A DNA stretch of 14,835 nucleotides from Chloroflexota bacterium (GCA_024643825.1 JAHEME010000017.1:1-14835); one strand, 5' to 3'. Shown: positions 7,373 through 14,835, counted from the stretch's first letter. Program-made: numbers and translations. The notes: generated by a model not told the origin, from the letters alone.

Positions 7373-10006
7373 ATGGTTGAGCCAACACAGGTTCCTATAT
7401 TCAACTCCTCTTCCGTCAAGTTGGCGCTAGAGCGCCTACGGCAAGCTCGCCCGCTTGGTAATAATCCGTTGCGTCGCTTGATCTGGTTGGAGAAGCAAAC
7501 AGAAGAGCACGGTCCCCTAGTTTCTCCCGCAGGGGTGGAAGTTGCCCTGTGGGAATCACTGGTCAGAATCATTGAGGAGAGGCTTAACGATCTTCGTATC
7601 CTGGAACAGCAGGAACCCATCTCTGCTCACGAGAGAGAGGCCGTGAACAGCCAACTTCGTGCTGATTTTTCTACTAACAATGATGAGCTTCGCGCATGGA
7701 GCATCCTTTATCATCGCTACGCGCGGGTTGATCTGAATCTCAAACTGGGAGAGATTGCATCCATGCTTGCCATGGATCCTCGTCAGATTCGGCGACACAT
7801 GACGCATGGGCTTCGCAGGCTCACAGAACATCTCAGCAATCTGGAAGTACAGGCAAGATCGATGAACTGGCAGATGTGGCTCTCCTCAAAGCTGCCGCCG
7901 CCTTCCTATGCCACTATTTTTGGGTTTGACCAACCATTACAACAACTCCTCTCTATTCTTGAAGGGGCGGCTCCTCCTCAGGCTGTCATCGTGACAGGGC
8001 CGGGAGGAAGCGGAAAAACGACCCTTGCGCGCCTCGCAGCCCAGCACTTAATTGCTCATCAAATCTTTCAAGACCTCGCCTGGTTGACCCTTGAACCACC
8101 AGCGACCTACAACACCCTACTAACCATGCTCGCGGCTGATCTCGGATACTATCACCTAGCTCATGCAGAGCCTGCCGAGTTAGAAGGCAGCCTGCGCGTG
8201 CGTCTGGAAGCGATCCCCACGATTGTTATCATTGATAACGCAGATAGCCTGGAACGCTATGATGCGATCTTCCCTCGTCTCAACAGCCTAATATCAACTG
8301 GACGCGTGCTGGCAATCATGCGCCCACAACCTACTCAGGGGATACCCATTTATGTGTATCCAATCCCACCCTTGAGCGAGACTGACCTCATCGGTCTGAT
8401 TCGAGAGACCGCTGGACTGCGTCCCATCCGTCAGGTAATGGCACTGGGAGACTCCGGGATTCAGCAGATTGCGCATGCGGTAGGTGGAAATCCACTGGCA
8501 GCCAAGACGGTCACGAGCCAGCTTGCGTTCTTGCCGCTGGATCGCGTCCTTAGTGGACTTCCTCAGATACAAACGCCAGAGGGGGAACTGCTATTTGATC
8601 GGCTGTATGGTTCGATGTGGTCAACGCTGCCCCCTGAAGGGCAGCGAGTAGCCATCGCATTAAGCATTCTCACTGACGATGATACTGATTGGGCGACCAT
8701 ACAGATGATCACGGAGTTGCCACCGAATACGCTTGATGCGGCGCTGAGTGATCTGGGTACGGCCTCGTTTATTGATGTGCTGGGCTCACAACCAGGCTAT
8801 TCTATGCCCCCGCTGGCGCGAACGTTCGTAATCGAACAGGCGAATCGGGAGGAGTGTCAGGATGTTTATCGACAGATGCTGGCAGCCACGATCACACAGC
8901 AGCAAAGCCAGGAGACTGCTGAGGATTCCGATCTCGATATTGTTCCAGAAAATGCCGCCAATCTTGTCGCTTTGATGCGCAGGCAAATCGCCATTTCCAT
9001 ATCCCCTGAACAAATTGGTGCTACTGCATTAGCGGCGGCTGACCAAGCGCAGCGGGCGGGTGTGTGGGCGGCATGGCGAGAAGTGCTGCGCTATGTCCGT
9101 GATGGCCTGCAAAACATGGGTGACTATCCGCCGCAAATGGCTGATATTTACCTAGAATTGGGCATCGCCGCCCGCTGGCTTGGAGATTTTGAGGAAGCAA
9201 GCTCTGCATTTGAAGAAGGGCTGGCAAGATATCGTACCCAGAATAATGCCAGTCGACAGTCCCTGGTACTGATTGAGATGGGACAGTTATATGAAACCCT
9301 GGGTCAAACAGATTTTGCCTTCCAAGCCTATGAAGAATCCTTACAACTTGCGGGAAGGCAAGGTCTATCCTTACAACGAAGACGTGCTCTCAATGGATTG
9401 GCAGGGCTGGCGCTCAACAATGATCGTCCGTTTCAGGCGCTAGAACTCCTCCAGGAAGCAACGACAACTGATCCCAATGATCCGCCAGACGGTCAGACTC
9501 TCAGCCTCCTGGGATCTGCCTATCTTACCTGTGGGAAAATTCATGAATCGCTCGACGCGCAGCAGCAAGCCATCGATTGGTTCCTGGAGCACGAGGATTA
9601 TCCCCGATTAGCTCGTGCTTATATGCGGATTGGAATGGCGTTCCATGCGGCGGAACAAACAGAGCAAGCATTTCAGCACCTCCAACAGGGACTTGCCTTG
9701 ATGCGAGAAATGGCGGATGCGTTTGGTCAGGCACGCCTGTTCACCAATCTGGGCGTGCTGTATGCGTCGCACAATCACTGGCAGGATGCGCTGGTCACAT
9801 GGAAGTTTGCGCTTTCCCTTCAAGAGAAACTCAACGACCGAGTAGGTATCGCTACAACTGTATACAACATTGCTGATCTGGAATGGAAATTGGGACGTCT
9901 TGCTGAGTCCCATCAGAACCTCAACCGTGCCCGAGGCATGGCAGAGCAGCTAAATCTCGTTCCTCTCCTAGAAAAGATTCGCACCCACCCTCTCGCCAAT
10001 CCATAA
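7373..10006 (+). CDS. STAND-type ATPase regulator: N-terminal sigma-like HTH, NB-ARC-like ATPase, C-terminal TPR
   Basis: STAND proteins are ATP-dependent signal switches: repeats sense a ligand, the NTPase domain changes state and an effector region responds. In this 877-residue protein, residues 105-155 resemble sigma-factor region 4 (LGEIASMLAMDPRQIRRHMTHGLRRL), a likely DNA-binding helix-turn-helix. The ATPase domain (about 180-400) has Walker A GPGGSGKTT (209-217), Walker B TIVIIDNA (283-290) and a GGNPLA motif (371-376), the GxP signature of STAND/NB-ARC proteins. A winged-helix-like stretch follows (about 405-490). From about 590 to 865 there are tandem TPR-like repeats (for example IYLELGIAARWLGDFEEASSAF). 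The start is supported by GGAAG (7364-7368), four bases upstream, and an in-frame stop at 7325-7327. No nuclease or other toxic effector is visible, so transcription control is likelier than killing (inference). Targets are unknown. Confidence 0.85.
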   Translation: MVEPTQVPIFNSSSVKLALERLRQARPLGNNPLRRLIWLEKQTEEHGPLVSPAGVEVALWESLVRIIEERLNDLRILEQQEPISAHEREAVNSQLRADFSTNNDELRAWSILYHRYARVDLNLKLGEIASMLAMDPRQIRRHMTHGLRRLTEHLSNLEVQARSMNWQMWLSSKLPPPSYATIFGFDQPLQQLLSILEGAAPPQAVIVTGPGGSGKTTLARLAAQHLIAHQIFQDLAWLTLEPPATYNTLLTMLAADLGYYHLAHAEPAELEGSLRVRLEAIPTIVIIDNADSLERYDAIFPRLNSLISTGRVLAIMRPQPTQGIPIYVYPIPPLSETDLIGLIRETAGLRPIRQVMALGDSGIQQIAHAVGGNPLAAKTVTSQLAFLPLDRVLSGLPQIQTPEGELLFDRLYGSMWSTLPPEGQRVAIALSILTDDDTDWATIQMITELPPNTLDAALSDLGTASFIDVLGSQPGYSMPPLARTFVIEQANREECQDVYRQMLAATITQQQSQETAEDSDLDIVPENAANLVALMRRQIAISISPEQIGATALAAADQAQRAGVWAAWREVLRYVRDGLQNMGDYPPQMADIYLELGIAARWLGDFEEASSAFEEGLARYRTQNNASRQSLVLIEMGQLYETLGQTDFAFQAYEESLQLAGRQGLSLQRRRALNGLAGLALNNDRPFQALELLQEATTTDPNDPPDGQTLSLLGSAYLTCGKIHESLDAQQQAIDWFLEHEDYPRLARAYMRIGMAFHAAEQTEQAFQHLQQGLALMREMADAFGQARLFTNLGVLYASHNHWQDALVTWKFALSLQEKLNDRVGIATTVYNIADLEWKLGRLAESHQNLNRARGMAEQLNLVPLLEKIRTHPLANP

Positions 10007-10057
10007 TAGGGGCTGCATTATCCTCCTTGGAATACACTTGAGACTCGCGGAGTGGTT

Positions 10058-11170
10058 ATGGTCCGAATCGGACTGGATGCTCGCCTGACATATTATCGGC
10101 GCGGTGGTATCACAGAGTATATTGAGGCGCTTCTACGTGAGATACCTTCCCTGGATAGGAGTAACGAGTATTTTGTGTTGCACAGCCGCAAAGATCGGCG
10201 CAATCTTGCCAGCGGCAGGGGGCAGCGTAAGATCGCCTGCTGGACGCCTCCTCATCACCGAATCGAGAGACTGGCACTGGGGATGGAGGTGCTCCCTCTG
10301 CGACTCGATCTGCTGCACAGCCCGGATTTTATCCCCCCACATGGCCCCCAGCGATCTGTAATTACCCTTCACGATCTCACGTTTCTTCGCTACCCAGAGT
10401 TTCTAACGTTCGAGAGCCGTCGCTATTACAACAACCAGATTGCGGCTGCCGTGCAACGTGCGGATCACATCATGGTTGACTCGGAAGCGACTCGTGAGGA
10501 TGTGATCGCTATGCTGGATGTTCCTGAAGAGAAAGTTACGTCGATCCTTCTAGGCATCAGCGAGCGATTCCGCCCGGCGGATGAGGCGACAATCACGGAC
10601 TTCCTCACACGGAATCAGCTTCCTCGTGGGTACATTCTTTTCGTGGGGACTTTTGAACCACGAAAGAATCTCAAGGGGCTGCTGCAAGCATATCGCCAGA
10701 TGCTTTCCAACCAGCCTGATCTCCCACCGCTAGTAATCGCTGGGCAGCGCGGCTGGTTGTATGAAGAAATCTATGCGCTGGTAGTAGAACTTAGTCTATC
10801 AGACCATGTACTCTGGATCGAGAATGTCGCCCCCAGTGATTTACCGTCTCTCTACAGCGGCGCGTCCGTCTTGTGTTTACCCTCTTTTTACGAAGGCTTC
10901 GGATTTCCCCCGTTAGAGGCAATGGCGTGCGGAACTCCGACTGTCGTGGCGAACCGCGCCTCACTACCGGAAGTAGTTGGCGATGCAGGGCTGCTGATTG
11001 ACCCGGACAGTGCCGCAAGCATCGCGGAAGCTCTGGGCCGAGTTCTCACAGATCCCGCCCTTGCTAGCGAACTCCGAGAGCGAGGATTTCGCCAGGCCAG
11101 CCTCTTTCAGTGGCAAGAAACCGCTCGACAGGTTCTAACGGTCTATAACAACGTTCTGGAAGTTTCATGA
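10058..11170 (+). CDS. Glycosyltransferase family 4 protein (GT-B fold)
   Basis: Retaining GT-B glycosyltransferase that moves a sugar from a nucleotide-sugar donor, acting in the cytoplasm or at the inner membrane face. The 370-residue product begins VRIGLDARLTYYRRGGITEY, the N-terminal acceptor-side domain with its Gly-rich turn. The C-terminal donor domain carries LFVGTFEPRKNL (194-205) and the EX7E-type motif YEGFGFPPLEAMACGTP (278-294, E279 and E287), followed by PEVVGDAGLLIDP. Both glutamates are present, so it should be active. The start is the ATG at 10058, because GGAG (10049-10052) sits five bases before it. A GTG at 10052 overlaps that ribosome binding site and is unlikely. Its stop overlaps the next gene by ATGA, so the pair is probably co-translated. 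It resembles mannosyltransferases, but donor and acceptor cannot be decided. Confidence 0.93.
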   Translation: MVRIGLDARLTYYRRGGITEYIEALLREIPSLDRSNEYFVLHSRKDRRNLASGRGQRKIACWTPPHHRIERLALGMEVLPLRLDLLHSPDFIPPHGPQRSVITLHDLTFLRYPEFLTFESRRYYNNQIAAAVQRADHIMVDSEATREDVIAMLDVPEEKVTSILLGISERFRPADEATITDFLTRNQLPRGYILFVGTFEPRKNLKGLLQAYRQMLSNQPDLPPLVIAGQRGWLYEEIYALVVELSLSDHVLWIENVAPSDLPSLYSGASVLCLPSFYEGFGFPPLEAMACGTPTVVANRASLPEVVGDAGLLIDPDSAASIAEALGRVLTDPALASELRERGFRQASLFQWQETARQVLTVYNNVLEVS

Positions 11171-12387
11171 ATAAGCGTATTCTATTCCTAACCCCCCAGC
11201 TTCCGTACCCCCTGCATCAGGGCACAACCCTCCGAAACTTTGGCCTGATTCGTGGGTTGGCGGAACATGGACATCAGGTGGGACTGCTTTCGTTTGTGGA
11301 ATCAAGCCAGCCAGACCTTCGATCTACGCCACTGGCTAATTTGTGTAACCCTGTGGAAACGATCCCCTCACCAGAGCGTTCGAGGCTGGATCGACTGCGT
11401 GATCTGGCGCTAGGGTTTGCCGACATGGAGCGCCGCCGCTGGTCGGGGGAATTTGCCAGCAAGCTAGAGGAGATGCTCAGTAAGCATCCCTTCGACATAG
11501 TTCATATCGAAGGCGTTGAAATGGCTCCGTATCTAGAGATTCTAAAGAGGGCGGCTCCAAACGCCCTGCTCATCTATGACGCCCACAATGCAGAATACGC
11601 CCTGCAAACACGCATCGCGCAGCAAGATGCACGACGGCCTGCGCGATGGCTAGCGGCTGGTTACTCGGCTGTACAGGCTGCGCGGCTGCGCCGTCTAGAA
11701 ACACAAACATGCTGTACTGTGAACCGCGTGATTGCGGTTTCCGAAGCGGATGCGGCGACCCTGAAACGCTTGCCTCATCAAACCTCCGTCTCTGTGATTC
11801 CGAATGCGATCATGGCAGACTCCTATCAGCCGGAGCAGACACAGCCAGCCGAGATTCAGCACCCTTCGCTGGTGTTTACCGGCAAGATGGACTTCCGCCC
11901 CAACGTTGACGCGGCATTATGGTTCGTTGATGAAATACAGCCTCTCATTGAGGAGGAGTTTGGGGATGCTCACTTTTTCGCTGTTGGCCAGCAGCCTCAT
12001 GCACGGCTTGATGGGCTGCGGCAGCACACAAACGTGACCCTGACTGGCTACGTCGAGGCAATCCAGCCGTACCTGCGGGCGGCAGATGTCTACATCGCGC
12101 CGCTGCGAATGGGCAGCGGGACACGATTCAAGCTGCTTGAGGCAATGGCAATGGGCTGTGCGGTTGTGAGCACCCGGATTGGCGCGGAGGGATTATCTGT
12201 GGAAGATGGTGTCCACATTCTGCTGGCGGACACCGCCGCCGAGTTTGCATCCGCTGTGATCTCGCTGCTACGCGATGAGGGCCAACGAGCAGAACTGGGT
12301 GCTCGTGGGAAAGCTCTGGTGCGTGAGCGCTACGATTGGCAGGCTATTATCCCGGAGGTAGAGGCTGTCTATCGTGCTCAAACTTGA
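11167..12387 (+). CDS. Glycosyltransferase (GT4-like, GT-B fold)
   Basis: Second GT-B glycosyltransferase of a two-gene unit, 406 residues. The N-terminus RILFLTPQLPYPLHQGTTLR (4-23) is typical of the Glyco_trans_4_4 type seen in exopolysaccharide and sugar-transferase proteins. YDAHNAEY (137-144) belongs to the same domain. The donor domain has VFTGKMDFRPNVDA (236-249), and GSGTRFKLLEAMAMGCAVVST (starting at 316), the equivalent of the nucleotide-sugar site with E325; EGLSVEDGVHILLAD follows. The start is coupled to the upstream gene through an ATGA overlap, with GGAAG (11158-11162) four bases before it. Tail to tail, its last 10 bases overlap the end of rqcH on the other strand. With its partner it probably adds consecutive sugars to one surface glycan (inference); no polymerase or flippase gene is visible here. 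Confidence 0.93.
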   Translation: MNKRILFLTPQLPYPLHQGTTLRNFGLIRGLAEHGHQVGLLSFVESSQPDLRSTPLANLCNPVETIPSPERSRLDRLRDLALGFADMERRRWSGEFASKLEEMLSKHPFDIVHIEGVEMAPYLEILKRAAPNALLIYDAHNAEYALQTRIAQQDARRPARWLAAGYSAVQAARLRRLETQTCCTVNRVIAVSEADAATLKRLPHQTSVSVIPNAIMADSYQPEQTQPAEIQHPSLVFTGKMDFRPNVDAALWFVDEIQPLIEEEFGDAHFFAVGQQPHARLDGLRQHTNVTLTGYVEAIQPYLRAADVYIAPLRMGSGTRFKLLEAMAMGCAVVSTRIGAEGLSVEDGVHILLADTAAEFASAVISLLRDEGQRAELGARGKALVRERYDWQAIIPEVEAVYRAQT

Positions 12388-14081
12388 TCAGGTTTTTGCG
12401 GGCGAACGGACAGGGTGCGTTCGTTCTTATACGTTGCCATGCCCGGTTTCCCACCTTTAATGGGGCGAACATAGCGGCGTTCCGTGACATCGATTTCGAG
12501 GGTAGTGTCGCCACGACCGGAGGAATAATAGCCCGCCAGGGATGCCGCATATTCGATAACGCTGTCTGGAATGGGGCGACCATCGTTTCGGATGATCACA
12601 TGGCTGCCGGGGATTCCGCGCGCATGCAGCCAGAGATCGGGCGGTGAGGATTTCTCCGCGAGCAACTGCTGATTCTGACTCGCGTTCCGGCCCACGAGAA
12701 TCACAAACCCGCCCTCAGTGGTAAAGCGTCTGATACCCGGTTTACCCCCTCGCGGGCCGCGCGTTCGCTCTCCCCGCCAATATCCGCCTTCTTGCAAAGC
12801 ATCGCGCACTGCATCAATCTCCGGCCAACTTTCCGCCAGATCGAGGTCGGTAGCCATCTGTTCCAGATAGGCGGCTTCCCGTCTGGCTGTCCGTTGCAAT
12901 TTAGGAACATCTTCGTAGGCACGTTTAGACTTCTCATAGCGTGAGAAGTACGCGCGCGCATTCTCGGTAGCGGAAAGTGCTGGGTCAAGCTCAATCGAGA
13001 GCAGAGGGCCATCCGGGTCATATTGTGCTTCAAACTGCGATAGTCCTGCGTCCATCGTAGCCGCATACGCAAAAAGTAGTTCGCCCTTCTTACGTAACAG
13101 TTCGACCGCCTCGTCCCCAGCAAGCTGCCGATTCAGGGCAGCGAGCTTGCGTCGAGCACGGCTCCGAGCCTCGTCTACCTGAGCGCGTACGCCCTCTTTG
13201 CCCGCTGAATAGGCTTCCAATCCTACGGGTGCGCCAAAGTAAGCCACCATCGCCGCGCTGACAGACTCAATCGGCTGCATATGTTCCAAATGGGTGAGGC
13301 TGTAGGCGGCGAAGGCGGTGAAGCCATTGGCATCCGGTGCGGCGGCGACACAAGGAGACCATCGCCCTTCCAGCGTATCGGCAAGCATCCGGCGGAAGGT
13401 ATCGTAAACAACGTCGGAGGACAGATCAAAGGCGGCGGCCTGCTGATCGCCCGATGCTCGGAAGATCAACTCCCTGGCATACAAGGGGCTAATCCCGGCA
13501 ATGTGGGCTACCAGAAGTTTCCATGCACGTTCCTCCGGCTCCTCAACAAAAAAGCCGCGCAGATCATCGGTAGTGACGTTCTCTGGGGGAAGTTTTTTCT
13601 GAGGAGGGGGTGGCACGTAGGGTTTGCCGGGGAGCATCACACGATAGCGATTCTGCTGCGCCCCCACGCGCCGGGCGCAGTCCATGATTTCCCCCTCCGC
13701 GATGAGGAGAATGTTGCTGCGCTTATCCATCGTTTCGATCACCAGCCGCGTTTCTCCCTCCGGGCTGGAGAAATCCAGATGCAAGATGCGCTCCCAGGGT
13801 GGTTGGGTCACCGCGTCAAGGCGCGCACCCTCTACGTATTTCCGCAATAAGAGGCCTAACGGAGACGGATGTTCCACGCCCCGGCGCAGCTTATCAGTAA
13901 CCAGATGGCAGCGTGCCGACTGCGCATGGATCGAGATTAGCAAGTAGTGGCGCTGCCCGGCATAAATCTCCATGCCAATCGATTCTTCATCCACTTCGAC
14001 AATCGACTGTACACGCCCACCGAGAATGCGATCATTGAATTCTTCGACCAATGCGGCTGTGGTCACTGCATCTACATACAT
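12378..14081 (-). CDS. rqcH: RqcH, ribosome quality control protein (NFACT/FbpA family)
   Basis: RqcH (the bacterial homologue of eukaryotic NEMF/Rqc2) binds obstructed 50S subunits carrying peptidyl-tRNA and directs addition of C-terminal alanine tails that mark stalled chains for degradation. The 567-residue length matches the family. The NFACT-N domain occupies about 1-180, with ETMDKRSNILLI (116-127) at the conserved nucleic-acid-binding loop. A helix-hairpin-helix-like stretch (AHIAGISPLYARELI, 192-206) and a long charged coiled-coil region (about 293-425) follow. The NFACT-R domain (about 450-560) contains GFVILVGRNASQN (458-470) and DLWLHARGIPGSHV (482-495), its hallmark. The protein was once annotated as fibronectin-binding (FbpA). 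The start ATG is supported by AAGGAAATGGGG on the minus strand (GGGG at 14086-14089). It is divergent from the yjjX-like gene and overlaps the GT gene at its 3' end. Confidence 0.95.
   Translation of the reverse strand: MYVDAVTTAALVEEFNDRILGGRVQSIVEVDEESIGMEIYAGQRHYLLISIHAQSARCHLVTDKLRRGVEHPSPLGLLLRKYVEGARLDAVTQPPWERILHLDFSSPEGETRLVIETMDKRSNILLIAEGEIMDCARRVGAQQNRYRVMLPGKPYVPPPPQKKLPPENVTTDDLRGFFVEEPEERAWKLLVAHIAGISPLYARELIFRASGDQQAAAFDLSSDVVYDTFRRMLADTLEGRWSPCVAAAPDANGFTAFAAYSLTHLEHMQPIESVSAAMVAYFGAPVGLEAYSAGKEGVRAQVDEARSRARRKLAALNRQLAGDEAVELLRKKGELLFAYAATMDAGLSQFEAQYDPDGPLLSIELDPALSATENARAYFSRYEKSKRAYEDVPKLQRTARREAAYLEQMATDLDLAESWPEIDAVRDALQEGGYWRGERTRGPRGGKPGIRRFTTEGGFVILVGRNASQNQQLLAEKSSPPDLWLHARGIPGSHVIIRNDGRPIPDSVIEYAASLAGYYSSGRGDTTLEIDVTERRYVRPIKGGKPGMATYKNERTLSVRPQKPDQV
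12403..12423 (+). terminator. Possible terminator of the GT unit inside the rqcH 3' end
   Basis: CGAACG (12403-12408) pairs with CGTTCG (12418-12423) around a 9-base loop, followed by TTCTTAT. It begins 16 bases after the stop of the second glycosyltransferase gene. Because the genes converge with overlapping ends, any terminator has to lie in the other gene's coding sequence. The T-tract is imperfect, so this is only a candidate. Confidence 0.35.
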
Positions 14082-14097
14082 ACGTCCCCATTTCCTT

Positions 14098-14127
14098 TGT
14101 TAAAATCGCCTCTCCGGGTTGTATCAT
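14098..14127 (+). promoter_or_regulatory. Promoter candidates for the yjjX-like gene
   Basis: Two overlapping readings exist. TGTTAAAAT (14098-14106) is an extended -10 element. Alternatively TTGTTA (14097-14102) could be a -35, with a 19-base spacer and TATCAT (14122-14127) as -10. The second would give a very short leader before the ATG at 14146, consistent with the absence of a Shine-Dalgarno sequence. The sequence alone does not decide. Confidence 0.4.
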
Positions 14128-14138
14128 ACACTACCCGG
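14114..14138. promoter_or_regulatory. Dyad-symmetric site in the divergent rqcH/yjjX region
   Basis: The arms CCGGGT (14114-14119) and ACCCGG (14133-14138) are perfect inverted repeats. Directly inside the left arm lies a second palindrome, TGTATCATACA (14120-14130), separated from the right arm by CT. Together they form an 11-bp stem with one two-base bulge, or a nested operator. The site sits between the start codons of rqcH and the yjjX-like gene and overlaps one -10 candidate, so it could control either gene. It is not followed by a T-run. Confidence 0.45.
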
Positions 14139-14145
14139 CTCTACA

Positions 14146-14673
14146 ATGGCTCGTATGAAAATCATCGTTGGTTCGACAAACCCGATCAAGATAGAAGCGG
14201 CACGGCTGATCTTTCAACAGGTAAACTCCCACGCAGTCATCTCAGGCATTGAAGTCGATTCAGGAGTCTCTCACCAGCCGTGGGGCGATGAAGAAACTCG
14301 TACCGGGGCAGTGAACCGTGCGAAGGCCGCGATTCTGAACGGCGCAGACTACGGTGTAGGCTTTGAAGGTGGAGTCATCAATACCGAATATGGGCTAATG
14401 ACGTGCGCATGGTGTGCTGTAGTAGATGTTCAAGATACGGTAGGAATCGGCGGTGGAGTCAATGTTCAGCTTCCACCGCAGGTAGCAAAAGCACTCCACA
14501 GCGGGGGAGAACTAGGCCCAGCGATGGATGCGCTGACCGGAGATCACAATACCAAGCAGGGGCCGGGCGCAGTGGGTATCCTTACGAGTGGGCTATCTGA
14601 CCGTCAAACCGCGTATCAACATATGCTCGCGCTTGCCCTTGCAGCATTCCGTAGACCTGATCTATACCGATAG
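14146..14673 (+). CDS. yjjX: Inosine/xanthosine triphosphatase, YjjX/DUF84 family
   Basis: House-cleaning NTPase that hydrolyses non-canonical purine nucleoside triphosphates (ITP, XTP) to diphosphates, keeping them out of RNA and DNA. The family opening MKIIVGSTNPIKIEAA is present. So are GVSHQPWGDEETRTGAVNRA (family motif QPxGxEETxxGAxNRA), VGFEGGV with the conserved Glu, GELGPAMDALTG, and GAVGILTSG near the end. These match E. coli YjjX motif by motif, and the length of 172-175 residues is normal. The start is uncertain: ATG at 14146 is first, while ATG at 14155 gives exactly the conserved N-terminus; neither has a Shine-Dalgarno sequence. An upstream in-frame TTG at 14119 would fall inside the dyad and is unlikely. 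It is divergent from rqcH and shares a 60-70-base regulatory gap with it. It forms a functional echo of the MazG domain at 6025. Confidence 0.92.
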   Translation: MARMKIIVGSTNPIKIEAARLIFQQVNSHAVISGIEVDSGVSHQPWGDEETRTGAVNRAKAAILNGADYGVGFEGGVINTEYGLMTCAWCAVVDVQDTVGIGGGVNVQLPPQVAKALHSGGELGPAMDALTGDHNTKQGPGAVGILTSGLSDRQTAYQHMLALALAAFRRPDLYR

Positions 14674-14701
14674 ATGAGGTGGGAAGATAGCCTCTCCGCG
14701 T

Positions 14702-14728
14702 TACAATCTACTGAAAATCACACGAGGG
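14702..14728 (+). promoter_or_regulatory. -10 element and ribosome binding site for the last gene
   Basis: TACAAT (14702-14707) is a good -10 element without a recognisable -35. GAGGG (14724-14728) is a clear Shine-Dalgarno sequence, four bases before the ATG at 14733, and fixes that start. Confidence 0.4.
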
Positions 14729-14732
14729 AACG

Positions 14733-14835
14733 ATGTCTGAATTACAAACAATGCCGCCCACTGTCACACTGGATGATGAACGGCAGCGCAAAGCGAAAGA
14801 ATATGCGGGAATCAACCGCAAACTAATGCTCCTCG
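14733..14835 (+). CDS. N-terminus of a possible M48 family metallopeptidase, 3' truncated by window
   Basis: The 34 visible codons run open to the window edge. The product has a short polar lead (MSELQTMPPTVTLDDERQRK), then KEYAGINRKLMLL, which looks like the cytoplasmic segment just before a first membrane helix. M48 (Ste24/HtpX-like) zinc metallopeptidases of Chloroflexota often begin with a DxERQxxAxxYxxIxRxLxL pattern of this kind; this is recalled family knowledge and was not checked. The HExxH zinc motif would lie beyond the window, so the call is tentative. A strong ribosome binding site (GAGGG, 14724-14728) and a -10-like TACAAT show that this is a real gene start. The gap from the yjjX stop is 59 bases. 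Confidence 0.4.
   Translation, partial: MSELQTMPPTVTLDDERQRKAKEYAGINRKLMLL

Noticed and set aside
10052..10057. GTG start for the first GT4 gene
   Set aside because: It overlaps the GGAG ribosome binding site that is well spaced for the ATG at 10058.
13281..13850. Long open frame on the plus strand, 189 codons, opposite rqcH
   Set aside because: It is antisense to a clearly conserved rqcH coding region, has no recognisable motif and no ribosome binding site; a shadow of codon bias.
5271..14126. GGGTTGTATCA at 5271-5281 and again at 14116-14126
   Set aside because: Same reason: chance sharing of an 11-mer, with different contexts (after a stop, and inside a promoter dyad).
1..14835. CRISPR arrays, tRNA or rRNA genes, insertion sequences, toxin-antitoxin pairs
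   Set aside because: Looked for on both strands; no repeat-spacer pattern, cloverleaf, transposase motif or small paired genes seen.

Overview
The window looks like chromosomal DNA of a bacterium of the phylum Chloroflexota (Anaerolineae or a close relative). This is inferred from gene content and family resemblance: a GT39-type mannosyltransferase with an 'NPGWYTDEGT' start, a membrane-anchored PP2C-like/propeller protein, LCP proteins with a LytR_C tail, an STAND/TPR regulator and RqcH. No rRNA or other phylogenetic marker is present, so the assignment is tentative. There is no tRNA, CRISPR array, insertion sequence or phage gene. Coding density is high and the longest gene-free stretch is about 265 bases.

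Layout. At 1-5263 three plus-strand genes act at or across the membrane: a 5'-truncated GT39-like glycosyltransferase, a protein with a degenerate PP2C-like cytoplasmic domain, one membrane helix and an extracytoplasmic propeller-like region, and an LCP-family ligase that attaches polymers to the envelope. A 17-bp perfect hairpin (5282-5324) lies between the LCP stop and the stop of the opposing operon and can terminate both. At 5348-7107 (minus) two deoxynucleoside kinase genes overlap by ATGA. The first-transcribed one is fused to a C-terminal MazG-like nucleotide pyrophosphohydrolase domain. Divergent from it, after 265 bases, is an 877-residue STAND ATPase with a sigma-region-4-like helix-turn-helix at its N-terminus and TPR repeats at its C-terminus. 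Two GT-B fold (GT4) glycosyltransferases follow (10058-12387), again coupled by ATGA. They meet rqcH (ribosome quality control, minus strand) tail to tail with a 10-base overlap. Divergent from rqcH is a YjjX-type ITP/XTP phosphatase. The window ends in the first 34 codons of what may be an M48 metallopeptidase.

How the genes fit together. Two themes recur. One is surface glycan assembly: GT39, two GT4 enzymes and LCP. The other is nucleotide salvage and pool cleaning: two dNKs, a MazG domain and YjjX. The most unusual items are the dNK-MazG fusion, with its coupled paralogue and divergent STAND regulator, and the transmembrane PP2C-like protein that appears to lack catalytic metal ligands. 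Two dyad-symmetric sequences in divergent intergenic regions (7312-7351 and 14114-14138) are plausible regulatory sites. All functional calls come from reading the sequence; no database search was run.
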